A program made the translations under genes and the position numbers. The notes under the pieces are model-generated. The model was not told where the DNA came from, did no database searches, and was given only the letters and a program-made list of their open reading frames with translations. From contig CAMKEG010000004.1 of NCBI GenBank assembly GCA_946411505.1, positions 62,001 through 126,000 of the forward strand: DNA of 64,000 bases, written 5' to 3'. The stretch's first letter is position 1. Every line of letters starts with the position of its first letter. Positions 1 to 9,202 of this stretch are shown here, in pieces. Source of the DNA: an uncultured Treponema sp. Lineage in GTDB: Bacteria > Spirochaetota > Spirochaetia > Treponematales > Treponemataceae.

Positions 1-840
1 AAGGTCGTCGGCTGAGAATGAAGAAACTTGACTCAATACGCCAAGGCTTTTCTGGTTCAAGCTTCCATTGCCATAGTTAATCCAAAAGTTTGAGCCGCCG
101 TCAGTGCCGTAGCGTATATTAGTATGAGGCGTCAAAGAGTCTTCATTAAAGCCGCAGCCTGCCGCGTAAAGCGCTTGCGATGTTTTTATTGCGGTCACTT
201 TTTTTGTTAAAGTGTCAACTTTCGACGGTTTCCACGGACCTTTTGAAGCGTATGTGTCGCCGTGCATAATCGGGGTGTAAATTGCCTCAAAGCGGAAGCC
301 TAGCGGGCTGTTGTACTGCGCGCGGAACATGTACTCAGAGTTGCGGCGGTCAAGGTAGTCGGGAACCAAGAAGTCGTAGTAGTTGTTGGAGTTGAAGTTG
401 TCAAGCACGTGAAGCTTGTCGCCTTTTCCCCAAACGACTTTCATCTTTCCGGCGCTCAAAACCCAGTTGCCTACAAACAAGTCCGCGCTGAATTCGTCGA
501 GAATCATCTCATTGTCGTAGCGCAAGGTCTGCTCGTCAAAGCGCAACTTTGAGCTGAACTTTGTTGCGTTGCCTTCGTAGTCAAAGCCAAGCTTTAGTTT
601 TGGAATGGCGTAAACCGGTGTGTCGGCGCCTTCTACAGCTTTGTTTTCTACATATTTTCCGACATACGCGCGGCCGGCCAAATTGGCGTCTCCGCTAATT
701 TTGAATCGGTCCCAAAATGTCGGTTCAGATGTTTCCTCAACAGAGGACTCGTCGCTTCCCCAATCGTCTTGGGCATAAACATTCGCCGCCAACAAGGCGC
801 AGGCCAAGCTTACAGCGAAAATCTTTTTGCATACAGTCAT
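1..840 (-). CDS. DUF1302-like outer-membrane beta-barrel protein (3' part cut off by window edge)
   Basis: I translated 280 codons from the ATG at 840 (AGGAG 5-10 nt upstream) to the window edge; no stop is reached. A signal peptide ends near ANVYAQ, followed by a short acidic DDWGSDE stretch. The mature part alternates polar and hydrophobic residues like a barrel and carries VVWGKGDKLHVLDNFN and DFLVPDYLDRR, which resemble the signature of DUF1302 outer-membrane proteins. That family is usually encoded with LolA-like proteins and MMPL pumps, as here: it lies 115 bp downstream of the LolA-like gene on the same strand. Inferred role: outer-membrane partner in export of a lipid or hydrophobic compound. 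Family assignment is by motif only. Confidence 0.7.
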   Translation of the reverse strand, partial: MTVCKKIFAVSLACALLAANVYAQDDWGSDESSVEETSEPTFWDRFKISGDANLAGRAYVGKYVENKAVEGADTPVYAIPKLKLGFDYEGNATKFSSKLRFDEQTLRYDNEMILDEFSADLFVGNWVLSAGKMKVVWGKGDKLHVLDNFNSNNYYDFLVPDYLDRRNSEYMFRAQYNSPLGFRFEAIYTPIMHGDTYASKGPWKPSKVDTLTKKVTAIKTSQALYAAGCGFNEDSLTPHTNIRYGTDGGSNFWINYGNGSLNQKSLGVLSQVSSFSADDL

Positions 841-921
841 AATCATCTCCTTTAACTGTAATGTAGATTTTTACTTTTATTAATAGGAAAATTATAGCGT
901 TTTTTGCGGTATATTGTAAAT

Positions 922-945
922 GGCGCGGGCTGAATGTCCCGCGCC
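922..945 (-). terminator. Hairpin after the LolA-like gene
   Basis: Perfect 8-bp inverted repeat GGCGCGGG/CCCGCGCC with an 8-nt loop, just past the stop codon of the LolA-like gene. It lacks a clear U-tract on either strand, so it may be a processing or stability hairpin that separates the LolA-like gene from the downstream barrel gene, and not a full terminator. Confidence 0.5.
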
Positions 946-955
946 TTGACCGTTC

Positions 956-1750
956 CTACTTTGAAACCTTTCCGTTCTGCAAGAAGCCCTTGCTGAAGTA
1001 AGCGGGGTTTATAGGCTCGTCAAACTTGAGGCGCTCTTCGCTCATGACAAGTTGGGTCTTGTGGCCGGTCTCAAGGTTTGTCATTTCGTTGACAAGCGGA
1101 GTGGGATAGCCCTTGATTACCTTGAGGCTCTTCACTTCCAAAACCTTGCAAATCTTTCCTGTCTTCTTGCTGTACATTTCTACGTAAACCGGAACCCAAG
1201 TGTCCTTGTCAACCCAAGAAATGCGGTAGGCGTACTGGGCTTCCTTGAGGTCTTTGGGAGTTGACTTTACTTTGGCGCAGTTGGCGAATCCGTTCTTGGC
1301 TTCCGTTTCGGCAAGCAATTCATGGGTGTCGGCGTCCACGGCGCGTGTTGACATGTCGTCGTATGTGGCGTCGCTTCCCATGAACGAGCTTGAGCCTTGG
1401 CTGGCGGCAACCGGGCGCACTGTTCCGACGTCAGGCAAGAAGATGAACTTTGTGTCCGGGCCGGAAGCGTTTTCCTTTTGGCTAAAGCGGGTTCCCTTTA
1501 CGCTGGCGGGAGTGTTGAACTGCATTACGACTGTTGAAAGTCCGCCCTCGTTCTTTCCCCATTCGTCGATTACGCGGACTTCCTTGGCGCCGCTCTTTTC
1601 AATCAAAATCATCTGAACCTGGGCGCGTGTGAAGGCCGGCTTTTTGACGTCGTCGGCGTTCTGCATTACTGTTCTTCCGTCAAGGGCGAAAGCCATTGTT
1701 CCAACTGTGAGAGCGGCGGCGGCCGCTACGATAATTTTTGTCATTTTCAT
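956..1750 (-). CDS. Outer-membrane lipoprotein-sorting (LolA-like) protein
   Basis: 264 aa with a Sec signal peptide (about residues 1-22, ending MAFA). The mature domain has the layout of the outer-membrane lipoprotein-sorting family that accompanies MMPL exporters: FIFLPDVGTVRPV, then SSFMGSDATYDDMS, then WVPVYVEMYSKKTGK. Such proteins have a LolA/LolB-like half-barrel that binds a lipid in the periplasm. It lies 80 bp downstream of the RND/MMPL permease on the same strand and upstream of a DUF1302-like barrel, so the three form a plausible inner-membrane, periplasm, outer-membrane route. A close paralog is at 8246-9043. Start ATG at 1750 is preceded by AAGGAGG. Cargo unknown. Confidence 0.85.
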   Translation of the reverse strand: MKMTKIIVAAAAALTVGTMAFALDGRTVMQNADDVKKPAFTRAQVQMILIEKSGAKEVRVIDEWGKNEGGLSTVVMQFNTPASVKGTRFSQKENASGPDTKFIFLPDVGTVRPVAASQGSSSFMGSDATYDDMSTRAVDADTHELLAETEAKNGFANCAKVKSTPKDLKEAQYAYRISWVDKDTWVPVYVEMYSKKTGKICKVLEVKSLKVIKGYPTPLVNEMTNLETGHKTQLVMSEERLKFDEPINPAYFSKGFLQNGKVSK

Positions 1751-1830
1751 AAATCTACCCTCCTTAAGGTAAATAGTTTATTTAAGTTTTTCCGCCAGCT
1801 TTTTAAAAGCGGCGGAATGACATTACAATA

Positions 1831-4590
1831 TTAGTTCTTTTTCTCTTCCTTTGGCCTGATGAACTTGGGATCAAAGGCGTTGAGAACGCCGGGGATTACC
1901 GTCATTGCCAAGAAAGAGCTGGAGAACATTACGATGGCGACCAGCAAGCCGATGCATCTCAAAATCTGGAAGTTTGAGAAGAGCAAGACCAAGAAGCCCA
2001 AGCCTACGGCAAGCGCGTTGGTCACGATTCCCAAGCCGCTTACGGCAAAGGTTCTCATCGTGACTTCCTCAACGTTGTCGCTCTTGGCGCGCTCGGCCTT
2101 GTAGCTTTCCATAAAGTGGATTGTGTAGTCGATGCCTACGCCAATCGCGACGCTGGCGATGATGCTGGTAACCAAGTCAAGCTGGATGCCGGTAAGGCCC
2201 ATAGTCATAAAGTTGAGGATGATTGTAAAGGCCAGCGGCACCGCTCCAAGCAAACCGGCTACCGGCGACTTGAATGAAACCGCGATGATTACAAATACCA
2301 TGAAGATTGAGAACAAGATGCTGGTGACTTGGCTTGAGATTACCATGTCGGTCATGGAAACTTCCATTTCGCCGTTTCCTGTAGCAACCAATGTGTAGCC
2401 TACAGGGAAGTTGGCTTTTGCGTAATCCTGCGCTTCCTGGATGATTTCCTTGATTTTGTGGGTGTCGTGGCATCTAAGCTGAACCTGCATGCGGATTGTC
2501 TTTGGCGCAAGCTGGTCGTCGCTGAATCTGTCGAGCGAGCCGCTGTAAAGAAGCAGGTACTGGCTTACGAGGTTGGCCAAGCCTTCGCGGGTGGCGGCGG
2601 GATATTTGTCCAAGTCGTAAGGAACTTCGTAGTAGTCTATGCCATTGAAGTTGAAAAGCTTTTCAAGCTCTGTAACCATTCCTTGGACGGTGGCGTTCTT
2701 TCCGCCGGCCGCCGTGTAGGCGGTGGCGAACATTTCCAAGGCTTGCTGGACTGTTACCTGCTGCTGCAAGTCCTTTGCGTGCTGGATGTTCGGGTCAACC
2801 CATTCTTTTGTCGGGACGGCTGTTTCGGCGCTGTCATCGGCGGCCGAGTCTCCCCAGTCGTCTCCGGCGTCGGCCCATTCGTCTCCGGCCGAGTCTCCCC
2901 AGTCATCGCCGGAATCGCCCCAGTCGTCTTCGGCGTAGGAGCCTGAGTCCGCGGCGGCAAAATCCTCCGCGCTGTCGGAAGCGGCCAGCATCGGAGCGTG
3001 CATGACTTGGTTCATTCTCTTGATGAAAGTTGTGAACGAAACGGCTTTTCCGATTTGTTCAGGATAGTCGTCCAACAAATGGTTTTGCAAGTCGTCTACG
3101 GCTTTGAGAATTTCGGGCTTTGTCATGTCGCCCTTTTCCTGGCCGCTGATTACAAAGTAAACGTCGTTGGTTCCGGCGAAGGTTTCGTCTACAAATTTGA
3201 TGTCCTCGCGGAATTTGCTGTTGGCCGGGAAGTAGTCGACCAAGGCCGTGTTTATTACCAATTGCTTGACGCCAAGGAAGGAGAACAAGCAAATCAATAC
3301 TGAGAAAATCACCAAGCGGGGCTTTGTGCCGGCGCAGAAGTGGTAAATGTTGTAAAGAGTGCGGCCGCGGGCCTCGTTCTTGTGGCCGCCAAGACGCTCG
3401 CGCTCCCGCAAAACTTTCGCCTTGATTTTTTCTGAAAGTTGGTTAAAGCGGTGTTTTCCAATGCGGTCAAGCGGGCGCAATGAAAGCGCGGCGGGAATGA
3501 ATGTGATTGAAATAATCAGCGAGAAAGCCACGCCCGTCGCGGAGAAAATGGCGAAGCTCTTTAGCGGCTCGATGGGGCTTGTGACAAGAGAAATGAAGCC
3601 CGCGATTGTCGTTATGGCCGCCAACAAAACGGCTATCCAAACGTCCTTCAATCCCGCGCAAATGGCGTCCAAGTGCTTTTCCTTTGTGATTTCGCCCTCA
3701 ATCTTCTTGACGGCGGCCTCATAGTGGGTGATTACGTGGATTCCGTAAGCCGAGCCGCAGGCAATCAAGCATACTGGGATTACGCTGGCCACAATTGTGA
3801 ACGTGACATGCGCCAACGACATGATTCCGCAAGACCAAATTGTGGACATCAAGACAGAAATCAAGGGCAGCAAAGTTCCGCTGAAAGTATGGAAAGAGAA
3901 GTACAAAGAAAGAAGAACCACGAGAGTTACGAGCGGAATGAGCGTGAGCAAGTCGTGAATCATGTAGTCGGAAGCGTTGTCGCTCAATACCGGGTCGCCG
4001 TAAAAGCGGACCTCAAGGTCGTGGCCTTCGATGGCGGCGTAGGCGATTTTTTGGATTTTGTGCAAAAGCTCGATTTGCTGCGTTGAGCCGAATTCCGGGT
4101 CTACTGTGGCCGCGATTTGGGCCGCCTGGAAGTCGTCGTCGATGATGACGCGGTTGTACATGTCCTGCCAGTCGATGATTTTTTGCTTGATTTTTTGAAT
4201 GTCGGCCTTGCTTCCTGTATAGTCGTCGTCCAACAATTGGCCGGCGGCAAGTCCTCCGTCAAGCGAGTAAACGTAGTCAATCTTTGTGATTGAGTTGATT
4301 GACTTGATTCCCTCAAGAGCGTCGATTTGGTCGGTTATCTGGCGGATAACGTCGATGTATTCCGATGTCAAAATCGTCTCGTTGTCAGTTTCCAGCGAGA
4401 TTCCGATGGAAATCATGCTGCCAAACTGGTCTTCGGTTCCAATCAAGCGGGTGTAGGACTCGCTTTTAGGCGGCATGTAGCGGCGAACAGTGTTTTCGAT
4501 TGACACTGAAACTAGGGGAACTGCAAAAGCTACTGTAATCGCAAAACAAAGGAAAACAATTAGCTTTGGATGCTTAAGAAGATTTTTCAT
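1831..4590 (-). CDS. RND/MMPL-family export permease
   Basis: 919 aa. The topology is typical of MMPL/HAE3-type RND transporters: one N-terminal membrane helix (about 10-30), a periplasmic domain, five clustered helices (about 213-370), a cytoplasmic linker, a further helix (about 425-445), a second periplasmic domain, and a C-terminal helix bundle (about 747-905) with GVGIDYTIHFMESY. It is expected to export a lipid or hydrophobic molecule using the proton gradient. Odd feature: the second periplasmic domain contains a strongly acidic repeat (about residues 547-588) with five DDWGDS/DEWAD-like units. First gene of the operon with the LolA-like and barrel genes; the upstream palindrome suggests TetR control. 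Confidence 0.9.
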   Translation of the reverse strand: MKNLLKHPKLIVFLCFAITVAFAVPLVSVSIENTVRRYMPPKSESYTRLIGTEDQFGSMISIGISLETDNETILTSEYIDVIRQITDQIDALEGIKSINSITKIDYVYSLDGGLAAGQLLDDDYTGSKADIQKIKQKIIDWQDMYNRVIIDDDFQAAQIAATVDPEFGSTQQIELLHKIQKIAYAAIEGHDLEVRFYGDPVLSDNASDYMIHDLLTLIPLVTLVVLLSLYFSFHTFSGTLLPLISVLMSTIWSCGIMSLAHVTFTIVASVIPVCLIACGSAYGIHVITHYEAAVKKIEGEITKEKHLDAICAGLKDVWIAVLLAAITTIAGFISLVTSPIEPLKSFAIFSATGVAFSLIISITFIPAALSLRPLDRIGKHRFNQLSEKIKAKVLRERERLGGHKNEARGRTLYNIYHFCAGTKPRLVIFSVLICLFSFLGVKQLVINTALVDYFPANSKFREDIKFVDETFAGTNDVYFVISGQEKGDMTKPEILKAVDDLQNHLLDDYPEQIGKAVSFTTFIKRMNQVMHAPMLAASDSAEDFAAADSGSYAEDDWGDSGDDWGDSAGDEWADAGDDWGDSAADDSAETAVPTKEWVDPNIQHAKDLQQQVTVQQALEMFATAYTAAGGKNATVQGMVTELEKLFNFNGIDYYEVPYDLDKYPAATREGLANLVSQYLLLYSGSLDRFSDDQLAPKTIRMQVQLRCHDTHKIKEIIQEAQDYAKANFPVGYTLVATGNGEMEVSMTDMVISSQVTSILFSIFMVFVIIAVSFKSPVAGLLGAVPLAFTIILNFMTMGLTGIQLDLVTSIIASVAIGVGIDYTIHFMESYKAERAKSDNVEEVTMRTFAVSGLGIVTNALAVGLGFLVLLFSNFQILRCIGLLVAIVMFSSSFLAMTVIPGVLNAFDPKFIRPKEEKKN

Positions 4591-4615
4591 AAAAAAACTC
4601 CGTCCAAGTGTTTTG

Positions 4616-4678
4616 GTTTATCCGTTCAAATATTTGAACAGATAAACATACTATAAGGCGCTCAAGAGATTTCGTCAA
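4616..4678 (-). promoter_or_regulatory. Promoter and TetR-type palindromic operator of the MMPL operon
   Basis: On the minus strand: -35 TTGACG (4678-4673), 17-nt spacer, -10 TATAGT (4655-4650). The expected transcription start falls inside a 32-bp palindrome at 4616-4647 with only one mismatched pair; its core is GTTCAAATATTTGAAC flanked by GTTTATC/GATAAAC. Size, symmetry and position fit a TetR-family repressor operator. No tetR gene lies beside it in this window. Confidence 0.75.
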
Positions 4679-4720
4679 GCGCCTTTTAAAAAATTTATTT
4701 GAATTTTTATTTTGCGGATT

Positions 4721-6601
4721 TTAGGGGTTGGCGGCGGCCATTTTGGCTTCGTTTATCGAATTGACCAGAGCGGCGATTTTTTCAATGTCGTAGAAATTTT
4801 CCGGCTTGTTGATGTAGTAGTGCGGCTCCACGCCTTTGTCAATGTCGTAGGCGGAACCGTTTTGGATTACGCTCATCGCATGTTTTGATGACATTCTAAA
4901 ATAGGTGCCGTCCGCCGCGGAGTAATTTCGGACGCAACAGGTGCCGCCGCTGGAAGGCGCGCCAAGCATGGTTACCCGGCCCGACGCCTTTAACATCGCT
5001 GGAACCATGTTTCCGCACGAAAAGCCTAGCGGCGAAACTATGCAGAACAAGTTTTTGTCTTTTATCGTGTCGCCCGCGTCGCCGAAAGCGCCGTCAAAGT
5101 TTACGTCGGCCTTGTAATTGGCCAATATTTTTGCGCCCGAAATTTGGTTGTTGATGTTGATCGAGCCTTCCCCAAGCATCCAGGCCAGGACAAAGGCTCC
5201 CGCGTGCAAGGCGCCGCCGCCGTTGCAAGAAAGGTCCAGGACGACGTTTTCAATTTTATTCGCCGTTTTGTCGGCTTCCTTTATCTGTTGGTTGACCGCG
5301 TGAATCATCGTGATTGTGTCATTTCTGGGATTATATCTGTCTCTTCCTGCGTAAGTGTCCGCCCAAACGTCAAAGAGCTCCGTTTCATCCAGCATTTTTT
5401 GTCGGCTTTCAAAATCAGCGGTAAACACGTCAAAACGGACAATGGCGGTTTTTTTGTCGGCCGAGAGTTCGTAACATGGACACGACCATACGGGATTTCC
5501 ATAGTCTGAGCCGATTTTTTTGTTGCGCGCGCCAATGTATCTGTCTGTGTTGGCGTCGTAATTTTTCTTAAAGGCGGAAATTTTTGTTCCCGTAACTTCC
5601 GTGTCCTCTCCAAGAATGTATGAATTTTTTAGATAGAGGGAATGGCCGTCGCCAAAGTAGAACTCGCACGTGTCTTTTACCGCCTTTGAAAAAGTCATTT
5701 GGTCAACGCTTTTTAGGCTGCCGAGAATTCCCAAGTTGGAAAAATATTCCATGAAGTTTGAAAAGTTGTCTATTCCGTGAATCTTCTTCAAGCCGTAGTT
5801 AAGCCCTAAATTCAAGCACAGTTCGGCGCAGCAAAAGTCGGCGAAGGCTTGGCTTCTGCTTCCCGTGGCGGCCGCCGTGTAATATTCGGCCTCCAGGACG
5901 CTGTCGCTGCGGTCTTTGTACAAAGTTTTTCCATTATAAAGGTAGCAGGAATAGCTGTTGGCCAAAAAAACGTCGTTCACTGTTTGGAGCGGAAGCGCCA
6001 AAAAATAGCCGCCGTCTTTTTTCCAAATGAACATTTCCAGCCCAAGCGAGCCCCAGTCAACCAAAACCGGGCTTCCCGCGATGTTGGAAACGCTGTCGAT
6101 TTTCATGTAAAAGCTGGTTTCCCGTATGTCGGCCGGGTCCCAATATATCGACAAGTCTTTTTGGAAAAAGGCGTCGTAGTTGTCAAACGCCAGCTTGCGG
6201 CGCTCAAGGTCGATTACGGCCTTTGCTTTTGTAAGCGCGTTTGTCACTTCAACTTTTTTTGTGGCCGCAGTGACTTGGGAAACGGAATAGTTTTGGCCAA
6301 GCATTTTTTTTGCGGCGGCGCCGTCAAACAATATGTAAGGAATGTCGTCGTTTCCAGGCTTGAAGCCAAGCGGAACTTGCTCTTCCACGGTTTCTTGCCG
6401 GCTTGAGTCATAGAAGCGCAAAGGAGTAATCTTTAAATTAAGTTCCGTGACTTGAATCGGGTAAATTTTTCCATCGGCGTCGTTTTGAACGATGTTGTTG
6501 ACAATGTATGTGTCGCCGGAATTTTGACAAGCCGCCAAGCTAAAAAGGGCCGCGAGCGCGAATGGCGCCAAGACGCGCCAAAATAAGGGGGTATCTTTCA
6601 T
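4721..6601 (-). CDS. S41-type C-terminal-processing peptidase-like lipoprotein
   Basis: 626 aa. The N-terminus has a lipoprotein signal ending LFSLAAC. The C-terminal third (about 380-610) carries an S41 protease fold: NVVLDLSCNGGGALHAGAF, FCIVSPLGFSCGNMVPAML (candidate nucleophile Ser in GFSCGN), and MLGAPSSGGTCCVR. The N-terminal half has no recognised domain. Such proteins are usually periplasmic or surface proteases related to tricorn/IRBP-type S41 enzymes. No PDZ domain is evident. It has its own promoter (TTGACG, 17 nt, TAAAAT at 6650-6622) and an AGGAGG ribosome site. The substrate cannot be inferred. Confidence 0.8.
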   Translation of the reverse strand: MKDTPLFWRVLAPFALAALFSLAACQNSGDTYIVNNIVQNDADGKIYPIQVTELNLKITPLRFYDSSRQETVEEQVPLGFKPGNDDIPYILFDGAAAKKMLGQNYSVSQVTAATKKVEVTNALTKAKAVIDLERRKLAFDNYDAFFQKDLSIYWDPADIRETSFYMKIDSVSNIAGSPVLVDWGSLGLEMFIWKKDGGYFLALPLQTVNDVFLANSYSCYLYNGKTLYKDRSDSVLEAEYYTAAATGSRSQAFADFCCAELCLNLGLNYGLKKIHGIDNFSNFMEYFSNLGILGSLKSVDQMTFSKAVKDTCEFYFGDGHSLYLKNSYILGEDTEVTGTKISAFKKNYDANTDRYIGARNKKIGSDYGNPVWSCPCYELSADKKTAIVRFDVFTADFESRQKMLDETELFDVWADTYAGRDRYNPRNDTITMIHAVNQQIKEADKTANKIENVVLDLSCNGGGALHAGAFVLAWMLGEGSININNQISGAKILANYKADVNFDGAFGDAGDTIKDKNLFCIVSPLGFSCGNMVPAMLKASGRVTMLGAPSSGGTCCVRNYSAADGTYFRMSSKHAMSVIQNGSAYDIDKGVEPHYYINKPENFYDIEKIAALVNSINEAKMAAANP

Positions 6602-6621
6602 TGTGCCTCCTAAACTCCTTA

Positions 6622-6650
6622 ATTTTACAGGAATTTTACCCTGCCGTCAA
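6622..6650 (-). promoter_or_regulatory. Promoter of the S41 lipoprotein gene
   Basis: Minus strand TTGACG (6650-6645), 17-nt spacer, TAAAAT (6627-6622), about 21 nt ahead of the ATG with AGGAGG between. It is divergent from the GH16 promoter, whose -10 TATAAT is at 6681-6686 and directly preceded by GCGC. Confidence 0.65.
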
Positions 6651-6712
6651 TTTTTTTCTTGCGCCGGCCAAATTCCGCGCTATAATGAAAAGCGTAAAAT
6701 TTTGGAGGAATT

Positions 6713-8083
6713 ATGAAAAAAATTTTGGCCTTTTGTTCGGCGGCGCTTGTTTTTGCCTTTTCCGCTTGCGCCCAAAAAAATGACGCGATCGCGCCCTCGA
6801 CGCCCGCGCCCGGCTTGCAAAGCGACGTTTACACCGACGCCGACTTGGTGTGGGAGGACAACTTTGACGGCGACCAGCTTAATATGGACAACTGGAAGTA
6901 CGAAAGCCACGAGGCCGGTTGGGTCAACAAGGAATTGCAGAGCTACGGACCGTCCACGGACAACACTTATGTCAAGGACGGCTGCCTGGTGATTCAGGCG
7001 ATAAAGAAAAAGGGCGGAATTTACACTTCCGGCCGCATCAACACTTATGGAAAGCGCGGATTCAAGTACGGCCGCTTTGAGGCCCGCCTAAAGGTTCCAA
7101 ACGGAAAGGGCTTTTTGCCGGCCTTTTGGATGATGCCAGTGAGCGAAGGCTATTACGGCCCTTGGCCCCGTTGCGGCGAAATCGACATTATGGAAGTGCT
7201 TGGCGACGACACAAGCCGCGTTTACGGAACGATTCACTACGGAGATCCGCACGCGGAAAGGCAAGGCAAGAAAAACATTGACGGAGACTTTTCAAAGGAT
7301 TTCCACGTCTTTGCGCTTGAATGGGAGCCGTCGGAATTCCGCTGGTATGTTGACGGTCAGCTTTACTACAAGACAAGCGAATGGTACACAAAGACCGCGT
7401 CCGGAAAGCCGCGTCCATATCCCGCGCCTTTTGACAAACAGTTTTATATAATACTCAACTTGGCCGTAGGCGGAGTCTGGCCCGGAAATCCGCCCGCCAA
7501 CGCCAAATTTGCCGAAAACGCGCGGCTTGTTGTTGACTATGTCCGCGTATATCAAAAGAAGGAATACGACGAAAACGTCACGATGCCTGAAAAAGTAGTG
7601 GTCCTTCGCGAGCCCGACGCGGACGGAAACTATGTCCAAAATCCGCGCTTTGAGGAAAAGGAAAACATGAACGACGGAACGGGCTGGGATTTTTACACGG
7701 CGGGCGGCGGTGTCGGCTCGGCCACAATCGGCGGCGGCGAGCTTAAAGTCAAGACAAAAAATGCTGGAACGCTTGAATACAGCGTGCAAATTTTCCACAC
7801 CGGCATTCCGATTGAGGAAGGCTGCACTTACGAATTTTCGTTTGACGCCAAGGCCTCGGCGCCGCGAACGATTCTAGCCGCCGTGTCCGCCCCCGAACGC
7901 AACTGGATCCGCTACTTTAAGGACACAAAGGTGGAGCTGACCAAAAAGGAACGGCATTTTTCATTCAACTTTACGATGAAGGACAAAACGGACGCGATGG
8001 GCCGCGTTGAGTTTAACATGGGAAACCAAGGCTCCACGGCGGACGTTGTGATTAAGAATGTCGTGGTGAAGAAAATTAAGTGA
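6713..8083 (+). CDS. GH16 beta-glucanase lipoprotein with C-terminal carbohydrate-binding module
   Basis: 456 aa. Lipoprotein signal ending VFAFSAC, so membrane-anchored and probably surface or periplasmic. GH16 domain about 45-280: opening DLVWEDNFDG, substrate-cleft segment YGRFEARLKVPNGKGFLPAFWMM, and the catalytic motif GEIDIMEVLG, which contains the nucleophile and acid/base glutamates of laminarinase/lichenase-type GH16. The C-terminal 150 residues, starting NYVQNPRFEE, look like a CBM4/9-type jelly roll. Expected role: cleavage of beta-1,3 or mixed-linkage glucans from plant or fungal walls. Promoter TATAAT at 6681-6686, ribosome site GGAGG. Ends in a strong terminator. Exact linkage specificity cannot be read from the sequence. 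Confidence 0.92.
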   Translation: MKKILAFCSAALVFAFSACAQKNDAIAPSTPAPGLQSDVYTDADLVWEDNFDGDQLNMDNWKYESHEAGWVNKELQSYGPSTDNTYVKDGCLVIQAIKKKGGIYTSGRINTYGKRGFKYGRFEARLKVPNGKGFLPAFWMMPVSEGYYGPWPRCGEIDIMEVLGDDTSRVYGTIHYGDPHAERQGKKNIDGDFSKDFHVFALEWEPSEFRWYVDGQLYYKTSEWYTKTASGKPRPYPAPFDKQFYIILNLAVGGVWPGNPPANAKFAENARLVVDYVRVYQKKEYDENVTMPEKVVVLREPDADGNYVQNPRFEEKENMNDGTGWDFYTAGGGVGSATIGGGELKVKTKNAGTLEYSVQIFHTGIPIEEGCTYEFSFDAKASAPRTILAAVSAPERNWIRYFKDTKVELTKKERHFSFNFTMKDKTDAMGRVEFNMGNQGSTADVVIKNVVVKKIK

Positions 8084-8129
8084 TTTTTATGTTCGGGCTT
8101 GACCCGGACATCTTTTGACATAGGCATAA

Positions 8130-8158
8130 AAAAAACCGCGCTGACCGCGCGGTTTTTT
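8130..8158 (+). terminator. Rho-independent terminator of the GH16 gene
   Basis: Perfect 12-bp inverted repeat AAAAAACCGCGC / GCGCGGTTTTTT with a 5-nt loop, 46 bp after the stop codon. Being symmetric with A and T tails it can work in both directions. Another hairpin (GCCCGC/GCGGGC with loop GTAA) follows near 8180-8200. Confidence 0.85.
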
Positions 8159-8221
8159 GTTTTTGCGTGCCTTGATTGCCAGCCCGCGTAAGCGGGCAGT
8201 ATAATCATTTCCTATAGCAAA

Positions 8222-8238
8222 ATGACGCTCTGCGTCAT
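8222..8238 (-). terminator. Hairpin terminator of the second LolA-like gene
   Basis: ATGACGC-TCT-GCGTCAT, a perfect 7-bp stem directly after the stop codon of the minus-strand gene. The minus strand continues TTTTGC, giving a short U-tract. Confidence 0.6.
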
Positions 8239-8245
8239 ACCGTTC

Positions 8246-9043
8246 CTACTTTCCTGAAACAAGCCAACCCTGAGTGAATGTCTTGTCAGGAACTTGCTTG
8301 TCGATTGTCTGCTTTCTGAGAGTTACCAACGTTGTGCGGCCGTTCTGCTTGTTCTCCATGCGAACCTTCCAGCGGATAGGATAGGCCTTTCCCGTTACTC
8401 CTGTGCCTGTGCGGATTTCTTCGATTCCGCAAACCTTGAGAAGGGCGCCCTTGCGGTCATAGTATTCAACAAAAACGGGCAAGTAAGTCTTTTTGTCGAT
8501 GAACTGAACGCGCTTTGAGTAGCCTGAGTCAGCCTTTTTAATCGGAACTGATTCAATCTGCCAGCAAGTGTAAGTGGCGGGGCCTACTTTCTTTGAAACG
8601 TTCTCGTTAATCATTGTGTGCGTGTCCAACTCGGCGGCGCGCAATGACATGTCGTCAAAAGCGAATTCCGAGCCGACGAATGACTTTTGGCGTTCGGCTG
8701 ATGAAACGCGGCGGGCGGTTCCTACAGACGGCAAGAAAATCCATTTGTCGTCCTGCTTTCCTTTCTTTTCGGCCTGGAGCAAGCGGGTGTTCTTGATGTC
8801 CGCGTCGGCTGTAAAGGCGAAAACCGTTTCTACCAAATCGGCGCGGTTGCGGCCAAACTGGTCAACAAGCAAGTCGCGCTCAAGCTTTCCGTTTTTGTCA
8901 AAAAACTGGAAGCTGATGTTTGTTGTGGTGAATTCCGGCGGAGTGATGTTTACGGATTTGTTGGCGATAGAAGCCGCGTCTTCCGCAACAGCGACAGAAG
9001 CGAACAAGGCGCACACCGCAAGCAAGGCAAAAATTTTCTTCAT
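8246..9043 (-). CDS. Outer-membrane lipoprotein-sorting (LolA-like) protein, paralog of 956-1750
   Basis: 265 aa from the ATG at 9043, chosen because it opens a Sec signal peptide (MKKIFALLAVCALFASVAVA) behind an AGGAGAAG ribosome site; an open frame continues upstream but has no start signal. It shares the layout of the 956-1750 protein: WIFLPSVGTARRV, KSFVGSEFAFDDMS, YLPVFVEYYDRKG. Predicted periplasmic lipid-binding carrier. Unlike its paralog it stands alone, with no pump or barrel beside it, and is divergent from the MCP gene. Cargo unknown; it may serve the 1831-4590 pump or another exporter elsewhere. Confidence 0.85.
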   Translation of the reverse strand: MKKIFALLAVCALFASVAVAEDAASIANKSVNITPPEFTTTNISFQFFDKNGKLERDLLVDQFGRNRADLVETVFAFTADADIKNTRLLQAEKKGKQDDKWIFLPSVGTARRVSSAERQKSFVGSEFAFDDMSLRAAELDTHTMINENVSKKVGPATYTCWQIESVPIKKADSGYSKRVQFIDKKTYLPVFVEYYDRKGALLKVCGIEEIRTGTGVTGKAYPIRWKVRMENKQNGRTTLVTLRKQTIDKQVPDKTFTQGWLVSGK

Positions 9044-9202
9044 AATTCTTCTCCTGGCAGCCAGCGGATTTTTTTTGGGCTGGACTGTCTGTATACGTAT
9101 ATAATAGCATAGGTTTAAAAAAATTACAATAAATACTTTATTATTTTTAAATTCCATGTTATAATCTATAGAATAAACGCAGTATCTTTTTGAGAGGATC
9201 TT

